A DNA stretch of 64,000 nucleotides, from contig CM119264.1 of NCBI GenBank assembly GCA_051294375.1, positions 3,542,689 to 3,606,688 of the forward strand. Direction: 5' to 3'. Positions 13,439-23,309 of this stretch are shown in pieces (position 1 is the first letter of the stretch; every line of letters begins with the position of its first letter). A model generated the notes under the pieces. The model had not been told where the DNA came from, made no database searches, and worked only from the letters and a program-made list of their open reading frames with translations. Made by a program: the position numbers and the translations under genes. The DNA comes from Paraspadella gotoi (lineage: Eukaryota; Chaetognatha).

Positions 13439-13663
13439 CGTCACTGTGTGGATAAGGCGCTAAGTGGGCTGAAGATGACTGTCCGCAACTTCTATAACCT
13501 CCTCTAGCAGCCATGGAACGGGTCCTGGGCTTGGAACCAGGCTTGAAGGTTTGCCACCCCCCCAAGGCGGCTCACGGCCGTCCTCACGCTTCCCGGGATT
13601 TAACTCGATACCTGGTGGTCATGAGCTGATGGCTTTACTCAATGAGCCACGGGGTCACAACTG
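13439..13663 (-). mobile_element. tRNA-derived SINE, family 1, copy 2
   Basis: Read on the - strand this begins GTGGCTCATTGAGTAAAGCC (A-box-like), continues with CATCAGCTCATGACCACCAG and a TATCGAGTT B-box-like stretch, and ends near CGCCTTATCCACACAGTGA. It matches the + strand copy at 3240-3505 over most of its length with indels. The tRNA head is clearer here than in the other copy. Confidence 0.65.
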
Positions 13664-14752
13664 TAAGTGTCATGTTTATAGGCGGGGTGAACCTAGGCAA
13701 TGCCCGACTACAACTGCTTCAACTCTTTTCCTTGACCCTGTTATCAATTTTAACAGATTCCGTTCCTCGAATTTCCTCCGCCCCTATCCGCGCCCCCCCT
13801 CACAAAAAAAAAGAATCTTGGTTCATCCAGTGAAGATAATCGCCATCTTTTATGGGCGAAACGAGGAAAGAAAAAAACTTGGGGTGAGACTCGCAGATGC
13901 TGAGGGGAAAGGCTGAGTGGGTGAGTGATGTCCGAGTGTAACAATGGGTCAGTGACGTGATGGTGGGTTGCTGTTTTTGTGACCGTCCACTGCATGGTAG
14001 AGCCGGTTGAGTTTGTTGGGTGGGATTCGGATTTATAACCGGCCTTACTTTCCCAGAGGGCCCCCATTTCCTCTTAAATTTCCAATTAAATTCCGATCAT
14101 GGATTAAGTTTTAAGGTTAGGATTAAAGATTCGGTTAGGGTAAGATATTAGTATGAGGGATTAAGGTAAGAGATTAGGTTAGAGGTTTGATAATAGATTA
14201 AAGTTAATTCTTAAAGTTTAAATTACAGTAAGTTCCGGGATTAAGGTACTAAAATGGGTTACTTTTGGAAAATAGAGCCGTAAAAGCTTTGAGGAGTTCC
14301 CTCGACTTGCAGCCCTTTCATTAGTGATTGAGTGATACTCAAGGCTTAAGCAGTGGCCCTTGAGATGGCAACTGGGTGGGAATTGATTAAAATGGTCTCT
14401 GAATTTACTTTTATCATTAGGGTCATTTAAATTACTTTACAGATCAGTGAAAAACCTTATATCCCGAAAAATAATGAAAATGTCATGATGACGCCATTAC
14501 TTTTAAGTCTGCAATGATTCTTCTCACGCTTTGTCCCACGAGATCCGGAGATCCCGAGTTTAAAACTTTAAAGAAAAAGGTCAAATAGCGAAATAACTCG
14601 CACACTTCTTGGCCCTGATCGAGCATAATTTAAAGCTTCTCTTAAACGTCTCTCGAATTAGAGGGGATGAGAGGCAGAGAGAGAGAAGAGGAAAGAGGGT
14701 CGGAGAGGGAGAGAATGGGAGAAGAGCAAAAAAAGAGATGATAATAAAAGAA

Positions 14753-14753
<1 letters not shown>
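13664..14753. other. Gene-free stretch with degenerate TTAGGG-like repeats
   Basis: Bases 14110-14210 hold imperfect variants of the animal telomere unit (GGTTAGG, TTAGGGT and similar). Similar stretches occur near 22090 and 34690. Otherwise nothing is recognised. Confidence 0.45.

Positions 14754-14846
<93 letters not shown>
14754..14846. repeat. (GA)n microsatellite
   Basis: About 93 bp of pure GA dinucleotides, directly upstream of a promoter-like region. Confidence 0.97.
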
Positions 14847-14849
<3 letters not shown>

Positions 14850-14869
14850 CATCTCCAGGGAACGCTGAA

Positions 14870-15175
14870 AAAAGATGGCTCTGTCGTCTAGCGCTCGCTT
14901 AACCGGAAGTGACTGAGGCTCGTGGACGGAATCTCGGACTAGGAGACGGCGCCGGGCGAAGGGCGCGATCTCTACGCCAAAACGCCGGCGCGGTCTCGGC
15001 GCCCCCGGAGCGATGGACGCCGATTTAAATCACGTCTCAAATTTTTTTCTCCTTTGGAATTTCTGAAAAGGGGATGGGCCGACCGACGGAGAAACCCAAA
15101 CAGACCTGAAGAACGTTGACAGGCCTTTCCCAAGATGCCGAAGACGATTCGCAATTTCTGCGCAGTAAAGGGTTT
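14870..15175 (+). promoter_or_regulatory. Possible housekeeping-type promoter and tiny first exon
   Basis: A GC- and CpG-rich block holds AAGATGGC (14872-14879, a YY1-type site) and CCGGAAGT (14903-14910, an ETS-type site), a pairing known from TATA-less promoters. Further down, an ATG at 15134 opens ten codons (MPKTIRNFCA) that run into a GTAAAG donor-like sequence at 15164. The next exon could not be identified, so the gene, if real, is unknown. ETS and YY1 assignments rest on short motifs. Confidence 0.3.
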
Positions 15176-15432
15176 TAATCATAGGCGACCTTGTCATGTT
15201 CACTTGACACTTTAAAGTTCAAACAGTCGATGTTAGATATTTTTCAGTGATTTAATAATACTTCGGCGCTGGCCAACTGTTTTCTCACCTGACGCCTCAC
15301 CTGAACAGAGAAAGAAGGCGGGGCAATGAAAACACATTGCACAATGCAGAACGGCATGGTAATCATTATGTTCATTTTCATTGTTTTCATTGATTTTTGC
15401 AAACAGAAAACTTTATCGTCCTGGGAATTTTT
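15176..15432. other. Gene-free stretch
   Basis: Mixed sequence with nothing recognised; it leads into the trinucleotide repeat zone. Confidence 0.4.
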
Positions 15433-15775
15433 CTTGTCGTCGTCATCGTCATTGCGGTCGTTTTCCTTCTTGTTCCGTCGAAAATTTTAATTGGTGTCAT
15501 GTCGATGTTTATTTATCGTCGTCATCGTCGTCGTCATCGTCATTGTCAAAGTCGTTTTAATCGCAGTCATCGTCGTCGTCGTCATTGTCATCAAGGTCAT
15601 TTTCATCGCAGTCATCGTCGTCGTCATTTCCATCGCATTAATTTAAGCGAGAGATTTCTTTATTGCCGTCGACTTCTCGTTCAAGATTCCGTCATCAACT
15701 TCTTTTATGCAGGATTCGTCCCCAACGTCATCATAATCGTCGTCGTCGTTGTCGTCGTCGTTGGGCAATTTCTCC
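15433..15775. repeat. Degenerate (CGT/CAT)n trinucleotide repeat
   Basis: Interrupted GTC/ATC triplets. Open frames here read as His/Arg or Val/Ile runs on + and Asp runs on -, depending only on frame, as expected of repeat DNA. Confidence 0.85.
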
Positions 15776-15789
15776 AGAAGGCATAACGC

Positions 15790-15813
15790 TCTCTCTCTCT
15801 CTCTCTTCTTCTC

Positions 15814-15848
<35 letters not shown>

Positions 15849-15853
15849 CTCTC
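15790..15853. repeat. (CT)n microsatellite
   Basis: CT dinucleotides with a few TT interruptions. Confidence 0.95.
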
Positions 15854-15944
15854 GATTTTAAGCCCAGACGCTCGGACTGACTCCTCCGCAATCTGGCAGG
15901 ACTATTGAGTGGGACAAAGGAGGGCGACGTGAGTGGTGGGTGCT

Positions 15945-16060
15945 GTGGTGAATGGTGAGAGTGGTGAATGGTGAGAGTGGTGAATGGTGAGAGTGGTGAA
16001 TGGTGAGAGTGGTGAATGGTGAGAGTGGTGAATGGTGAGAGTGAGGAGAGTGGTGAGAGC
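15945..16060 (+). repeat. 16-bp minisatellite
   Basis: About seven tandem copies of GTGGTGAATGGTGAGA, nearly perfect. Confidence 0.93.
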
Positions 16061-16209
16061 GAAAGGTCGTCATTATTGTAAAGAATAGTGGATGGTGACT
16101 GGTGAGAGAAATTGCAGTGAACATTATGAAGTGAATTTCATGAAATTTCATCTGTCGAAGAAAGAGACACTGGAATTCGTATTGCCCAAAATTTTAATGA
16201 ATCGTCCCA

Positions 16210-16622
16210 TTGTTCGTTCGTCTTTGTCATCGTCGTCGTTGTCGTTGTCGTCGTCATCATTTTCGCCATCGTAATCGTCGTCATCATTATCTTCGTCATC
16301 TTCGTCATCAACATTTTCCTCATCATCATCGTTGTCATCATTATCTTCATCATTATCGTCATCATTGTCGTCATTATTTTCCCCATCATCATCGACGTCA
16401 TCATTATCTTCATCATCATCGTCATCATCATTATGTTCATCATCATGGTCATCATCATTATCTTCATCATCATTATCTTCATCATCATCATTATCTTCAT
16501 CATCATCATTATCTTCATCATCATTGTCGTCATCATTATCTTCATCATCATCATCATCGTCATCATCATTGTCTTCGTCATCATCGTCGTCATAACTTTC
16601 CTCGTCGTCATCATCGTCATCC
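16210..16622. repeat. (CAT)n/(CGT)n compound trinucleotide repeat
   Basis: Over 400 bp of CAT, CGT and TAT triplets. The - strand encodes long Asp-rich stretches with Glu and Asn, the + strand His or Ser/Ile runs. A long - strand frame (16148-17464) runs through it and through the neighbouring GC-rich repeat, and I judge it a product of the repeats. Confidence 0.9.
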
Positions 16623-16819
16623 CCGGAATAACGGATGCGATTCGCACGTGACGAGGGCGACTGAGGCGTCCCAAACTCGGAACTTTTTATAGAAGAACGA
16701 CGACGACGATGACGACGACAGAAACGACGATGACGACGATTTTTTTGGGCGACGTTGGAGCCAAAAAGAAAACGCTCGCCTTTAACGATTGCAACGACAA
16801 CGACAACAACAAGGTTGGC

Positions 16820-17100
16820 GGGCCGGTGGCGGTGTGCGGCGGGCCGGCGGCGCGGCGCGCGGCGGCGGCGGCGGACTTGAAAGACGGACGCGGCAGTCTT
16901 TGTTCCGTTGACGGCGACGAAGCCGAGCACCCGTCGCCCGTGCGCTCCGTCCGTGCCGCTCCGTGCCGCTCCGTGGCCCTCCGTGCCGCTCCGTGCCGCT
17001 CCGTGCGCCGGCGCCCGTCCGCCCTGCCGCCTCCGTGCCGCTCCGTGCGCTCTGCCGCCCTCCCGTGCCGCTCCGTGCCGCTCCGTGCCGCTCCGTGACG
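16820..17100 (+). repeat. GC-rich zone with a 10-bp CCGTGCCGCT repeat
   Basis: A GC- and CpG-dense region. From about 16950 to 17097 it consists largely of tandem CCGTGCCGCT units with breaks. The GGC run at 16840-16875 adds to the density. It could act as a CpG island, but no exon is evident. Confidence 0.8.
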
Positions 17101-17251
17101 GGCCAGCCCTTCGCGTGGGGGCCTCGAGAAATGGACCCGGCTCGGGTCTGCACGGCCGGGCTCCGCCGGTGCTGGGCCCAGTGGGCCGGAGGCGCGCATC
17201 CAAAGAAAGCGGATCCAACGCGCGGGCGGCAGAGATAAAGCAGGAGAGAGA

Positions 17252-17266
17252 GGAGGAGAGAGAGAT

Positions 17267-17323
<57 letters not shown>
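17252..17323. repeat. (GA)n microsatellite
   Basis: GA dinucleotides, interrupted at the start and pure from about 17280. Confidence 0.95.
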
Positions 17324-17327
<4 letters not shown>

Positions 17328-17379
17328 CCGTGGGAGAAGAAGGAATCGAGAAATAATGAAAATGACAACGACAACAGAA

Positions 17380-17500
17380 TATGATAATAATATATAATAT
17401 ATATAATATATAATAATATAATAATAATAATATGATAACAACAACAACAAACGAAGAAATACACAACGATAATTATATATAATATAATATATAATAACGA
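17380..17500. repeat. (TA)n-like AT-rich tract
   Basis: TATAAT/TATATAAT repeats with an (AAC)n interruption at about 17438-17452. Confidence 0.8.
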
Positions 17501-17524
17501 CGACGCTTATGTTAAACCGGAATT

Positions 17525-17705
17525 TAGGACAATGTGGACAAGGACAACGACAACGACAATGTGGACAACGACAACGACAATGTCGTCAACGACAACGACA
17601 ATGTGGACAACGACAATGCGGACAACGACAACGACAACGACAATGTGGACAACGACAATGTGGACAACGACAACGACAATTCGGACAACGACAACGACGA
17701 CATTG
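17525..17705 (+). repeat. GACAAC hexamer-based minisatellite
   Basis: Tandem GACAAC and GACAATGTG units in higher-order blocks of 15-27 bp. Confidence 0.9.
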
Positions 17706-17782
17706 CCGCTTTCGTCCTAAAGGCGTTTGACAACTGGTCATATATTCTCTGTTGTTTCCTCTTTTCGAATTCCAGAGGGGTG

Positions 17783-18576
<794 letters not shown>

Positions 18577-19322
18577 TCTTAATCTTTCCTCTATTTTCAT
18601 TAATCTTCATCCTTTTGATTTACATTTGTTCTTCTTAATCTTTCCACACTTTTCATTAATCTTCATCCTTTTGATTTCCATTCGTCCTTCTTAATCTTTC
18701 CTCTCTTTTCATTAATCTTCATCCTTTTGATTTCCATTCGTTCTTTTTAATCTTTCCACACTTTTCATTTAATCTTCATCCTTTTGATTTCCATTTGTTC
18801 TTCTTAATCTTTCCACACTTTTCAATAATCTTCATCCTTTTGATTTACATTTGTTCTTCTTTATCCTTCCTCTCTTTTCATTAATCTTCATCCTTTTGAT
18901 TTCCATTCGTTCTTTTTAATCTTTCCACACTTTTCATTTAATCTTCATCCTTTTGATTTCCATTTGTTCTTCTTAATCTTTCCACACTTTTCATTTAATC
19001 TTCATCCTTTTGATTTCAATTTGTTCTTCTTAATCTTTCCACACTTTTCATTAATCTTCATCCTTTTGATTTCAATTTGTTCTTCTTAATCTTTACTCCC
19101 TTTTCATTAATCTTCATCTTTTGATTTCCATTTGTTCTTCTTAATCTTTCCACACTTTTCATTAATCTTCATCCTTTTGATTTCCATTCGTTCTTCTTAA
19201 TCTTTCCACACTTTTCATTAATCTTCATCCTTTTGATTTCCATTCGTTCTTCTTAATCTTTCCACACTTTTCATTAATCTTCATCCTTCTTTTCATTTCC
19301 ATCTGTTTTTCTTCATCTTCCA
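18577..19322 (+). repeat. 56-bp minisatellite, about 13 copies
   Basis: Tandem unit of 56 bp that begins TTAATCTTTCCACACTTTTC and ends TTTCCATTCGTTCTTC. Copies differ by scattered substitutions (CACA/CTCT, CATTCG/CATTTG) and 1-2 bp indels. About 13 units fit the span. No long frame survives across copies, so it is not protein-coding. Confidence 0.95.
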
Positions 19323-20029
19323 CTTCTCGAACACGGGACGCATTTCACTTAATTTGCATGAGAGAGACGAACTCGAAATTTCCGCTCCAAGTCTTTCCGT
19401 CGATGGAACCGAGATGGAACCTCTTCTCCCCCCCCCCGCTCTCCCCCGCGTAAAAAATAAGTTCTTCTATGGTTCCCTTCATAATGTTCCGAATTTCACT
19501 CATTGGCACGCCCGCTTCATCTGGGCCGAGCCCTAGACACATCTTCATTCTTGAATGTCGTTAAAAAGTTGGGTTTTTTTTTTTCATTTCGTGATATGTA
19601 AAAGATTAAATGGTGATGCAGTGTTTTTGCGAGCGAGGTTATAATAATTCTACGTATTAATCTAATACGAAACTAAAGACTCCTTTCAGTGTTTTCAACT
19701 TTTTAAAATGAGTACAAAAATATTTAAAATAAATGATAATAAATAAAGTATTTGCCCTCAAAATTGGTGAAAGTTTCCAAGTTGACAAGTTCGTTTCTTA
19801 ATAGCAATGACCATTGGGCCATAAGATAAGACCATAGTTAACCGGTCTCCCCAGCTTCGTTCCCCAGCCCCACTCTCTCTCCTTCTTCCCTTTTTCCCTC
19901 GCCCCTCCCCTCTATTTTTCTCCCCCCCCTGCCTCCCAAATGTCGCGCGAAAGTCTTTACCAAAATTTCCCTTCCCTCTCTCGAGTGAATCGAACGAGGA
20001 TGGAAATGAGCGTAATGATGACGACCCAC

Positions 20030-20065
<36 letters not shown>

Positions 20066-21437
20066 GAACAAGGTTCATCTTAAAGTCGAACTAAAAAAGA
20101 GTCGAGGTCTTAAAATGAGAGAATTTCCAGATTTTCGCGGTTTGAATTTGAATGGACTTTTGAGAAGATGTCGAGATTGTCAAAAGGGAGGATGGGAGGA
20201 GAGAAAGATAAGGAGGGAGGGGGGAAGAAGGCGGGGGTGAGAGGGAGGGAGGTGGGGGAGATAAGGAGGAAGGGAACAGTTAAGGAAGGAGAGGGAGAGG
20301 GAGAGAGTTAGAAGAAGCTTTCACGCCGAGTAGAAAAGATAAGCGAGCCTCTTAAAAAAGAAAAAAAAAGACAAGAAAGAGGAATAACGGAGAGAGGCTC
20401 GGAAACTCACTAACTTTTATAATAAAGAATCTTTTGTAATTGAAAAAGCAGGTATTAAAGATTACAATAAATGATAAAAAAAAATAGAGAATTAAAAAAG
20501 GCTGCGATTCGAATGAAACTAGAATTTACAATCTCCAACGATTGCGTCATAAAAAGTCAAGACCCTTGGCTTAGACGTCATTCCTAATGGTGGAGATTAT
20601 TTCGACAGGCTGTCGAAAGAAGAAGAAGAAAATAATGATGACATCGACTCCAGTTTTGCGATTCTCAAGATTTGTCTTGAGCGGTTGACATTGCTTTAAA
20701 AATCCCAGAAGTTATTGTCATAAAAGTCTCAAGATTTATAACGTTGATTAAAAAATCGAATCTTTCAGTCAATAAGACAATATACGTAGACATTTCGAAC
20801 TTTAAGATTTTAAAATCCATCGACTGGTAACCGAAATAATCCTTAAAAATTCAAATGTTAGAAAAACAGTTAAACTAAGTAACCTTTAATATTTATCAAC
20901 TCATTCGACCCAATTTTCCTTTCCACAATAAAAAAAAAAAAAACTCACGGACAAAAACATTGGAGAATTCGATTTTCTCGTCCGCGCAATTTGGAAGACC
21001 GAATCGTGGGGAAGAGAGAATTGGGGCATGGAGAAGGGCATGGAAGGAGCATGGACAAGGAATGGAAGAGGAGTGGAGAGAGAAGAACGTGTTTGATCGA
21101 AGAACTATTCAAGCAGCGCTTGGTTCATCAAATATATAAATATAGGGAGAAAAAGTAAACTCCGCATGTTACGACATGTCCAATGGACATTGTCCATACA
21201 TGTCAAGTCAGTTTATGTGAAACTGATTCGAGACACGAAACACAATCGTCGTGAACGTTCAAAATTATATCAATAATTTTATTTTAAAACAAAACTTCGA
21301 AATATGGGTTTAACAGTTTCCCCACGTCTCACTGATAACCTCGGCCCGTCCTACGAACGCCCTCAGAGACTCATTGAGCAAATTAAACACTCCACAAGTA
21401 TTTCCGAAGAATTATCTGGCGAGAACAAATCTGATTC
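19323..21437. other. Two kilobases without a supported gene
   Basis: A - strand frame at 19345-19548 reads in part like normal protein (for example GPDEAGVPMSEIRNIMKGTI) but matches no family I know. Bases 19855-19940 are C/T-rich, 20032-20062 is (GA)n, and 20160-20400 is A/G-rich. Confidence 0.35.
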
Positions 21438-21438
21438 A

Positions 21439-21487
<49 letters not shown>

Positions 21488-21533
21488 TCTCCTCTTTTGC
21501 TTCCTTATCCTCACTTCTTAGAATGAAGAAAAT

Positions 21534-21593
<60 letters not shown>

Positions 21594-21648
21594 AGAGGAG
21601 AGAGAGAGAGAGGAGAAAGAAGAGAGAGAAGAGAGAGAGAGAGAGAGC
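21438..21648. repeat. (TC)n and (GA)n tracts facing each other
   Basis: A (TC)n tract (21438-21488) is followed after about 45 bp by a longer (GA)n tract (21534-21648). The two are reverse complements, so one strand could fold into a hairpin with a stem of about 50 bp. Confidence 0.9.
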
Positions 21649-22278
21649 TTTATTTCTTTTGAAATCGATGATGAAGCGGTTTTCATCGACGACGATAGCG
21701 TCGGTGGCGGCGGCGGCGGCGCCGGCGGCGGAGTTCGGCGGAAGCGGCGGCGGCAAACTCTCTCTCCCTCCGCCATTTTTCAGCTGCGGTCGCTTTTCAT
21801 TTTTCCGCCGTGAACTCAATCCAATTATGACGAGTTTCAAAACATTTGTTCAAGAAATCAAACCCGAGGGTGAGGGAAGGGTAAGGGATGGGAGCTGGGC
21901 CGCTGAAGGAGGTGAGGAGTCTTGGGAGAAAGTGGTTGGAAAGATTGAAGGTCGGTGTCTAGATTAAAACGGGATGGAACCTACTTAAGTAGAAAAGTAG
22001 TGGAGAATGACCGGCGCTTGTTAAAGTAGGTACAGACTACTGAGGTAAAGAGCATAGGTGAGTCAGATGTTAGGTTTAAAGATTGGGTCAGATGTTAGGG
22101 TTAGAGATAAGGATTAGGTTAGGGTTAGGGATTGAGTTATGGAAAAGGGAGCTCGGTCTAAGAAGTCTCAGTAGAAAGTATATGAACTTTGCTGAATCAG
22201 TAAAAACTGTAGGGAAAAAGACAGAAAACTTTTTAGGAAAGATGGGAAGTGTTCTACAAAATAAAGGAGGGGGGGGCA
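21649..22278 (+). other. Possible promoter and tiny first exon; TTAGGG-like repeats
   Basis: A GGC-rich block (21700-21765) and a CCGCCATTTT motif precede an ATG at 21827. Fourteen codons (MTSFKTFVQEIKPE plus one base) run to a GTGAGG donor at 21870. No second exon was found, so this is only a candidate. Bases 22090-22136 are degenerate TTAGGG-like repeats. Confidence 0.3.
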
Positions 22279-22350
22279 TATAGTCGTTCCAGCTGGGTAG
22301 CGAGGCTGTATGAAATTTTATGCTGTCCATCTTACTATGGCTTCAATGTG
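22279..22350 (+). repeat. Dispersed copy of the FICD-intron 70-bp repeat
   Basis: Starts TAGTCGTTCCAGCTGGGTAG and continues with GCGAGGC, TATGAAATTTTATG, GTCCATC and TTACTATGGCT, which line up in order with the 70-bp unit tandemly repeated at 49945-50220. It is a diverged, single, non-coding copy. Confidence 0.7.
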
Positions 22351-22732
22351 GGGGAAGGCGCGGTCGGTAACCAATCGAGCGAGATGATTTTTATTCGAGT
22401 TAAAAAGAAATAAATGAATAGACGGCGGATGGACAAATGGACAAATGTTAAGAAATTGATGACTGCGAATTTGATTTCGGATGTAACGTGAATAAGTTAA
22501 TGTTTGGTAGCCATAGCCGATGAAATTCAAATGCTAATGTATACAGCGTTAAAATAATCTATCATGAGCATAGATTATAGTATTTATTTTATATTTATTC
22601 AAAATGCTTTTTTCTGAGGGTACTTGCCTATATAAAATTATTATATTACTATATAAAGAAGATTGTTTTTTTTTAATCTTAATATTTTTAGATGGATTCT
22701 GATAGAGCATAACAAGTTAAACAAAGAATATA
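22351..22732. other. AT-rich flank of the Penelope element
   Basis: No gene seen. This is the sequence the retroelement inserted beside. Confidence 0.5.
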
Positions 22733-22743
22733 ATTACAACTTT
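22733..22743 (+). repeat. Left target-site duplication
   Basis: ATTACAACTTT, identical to 26641-26651 on the other side of the element. The left copy is separated from the terminal repeat by 36 bp; short extensions of that size next to one terminal repeat are known in Penelope-like elements. Confidence 0.8.
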
Positions 22744-22779
22744 GTGATTAAACTTTCTTTCGTTGTGTTTTAGGTAATT

Positions 22780-23299
22780 TGAAAATGAAGACAAAGTCTT
22801 GTTACAGCAACGATTTTATTTTAATGTACAGACAAGTTTCGGCTTTCATTCAAGCCTTCATCAGTGCTTTGACAATTCACAGTTTTCATGTTTTCCAAAT
22901 TAACTTTGGAAGAGAGAGAGAGAGAGAGAGAGAGAAATAGAGAGAGAAGAAATGGCCAACAAAGATATGAGACAGGACAGTGGTGAAATGTGAGGACAGG
23001 TTTAAGTTAGTAGAGAGAGAGAGAGAGAATGTGAGGGAAAAGAAATTAAATTTGTGAATGAGGGAGAGAGAGACAGAGAAGCAGAGGTTAACATTTGGTA
23101 AGAAGAGTTTACATTAGAAAATGTACAACAATGATAAATTTAATAAATAGACAGACTTAAACAAACTAAAATATTTAAATTAATTCAGATAAATTAATTA
23201 ATAAAGGAGTGAAGTTTAGATGAAATTGAAATAAAGATGTTGAGGGATAGGTAAGTGAAAGAGTAAGAGAAAAATAAGAAAAAGAAAAAGCTCAAAATG
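22780..23299 (-). repeat. Left terminal inverted repeat of the Penelope element
   Basis: About 520 bp, the reverse complement of 26123-26639. The outer end is TGAAAATGAAGACAAAGTCT and the inner end CTCAAAATG. It contains GA-rich blocks that vary in length between the arms, and the hammerhead motif near its outer end. Confidence 0.93.
22827..22868 (-). ncRNA. Hammerhead ribozyme motif (left arm)
   Basis: On the - strand this reads CTGATGA, a stem II of GGCTT/AAGCC with a six-base loop, GAAAC, a minimal stem III, and a GTC cleavage triplet. It is identical to the motif in the right arm and points outward, away from the ORF. Type I hammerheads with very short stem III are known in terminal repeats of Penelope-like elements. 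Confidence 0.85.
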
Positions 23300-23309
23300 G
23301 GTCCTCGAA

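Noticed and set aside
16148-17464. Long minus-strand open frame (over 430 codons) rich in Asp, Arg and Ser
   Set aside because: It spans triplet, 10-bp and GA repeats, stays open in several frames at once, and has no recognisable domain. Repeat DNA explains it.
18577-19322. Regularly spaced repeat resembling a CRISPR array
   Set aside because: Eukaryotic minisatellite: units are contiguous, with no unique spacers and no cas genes.
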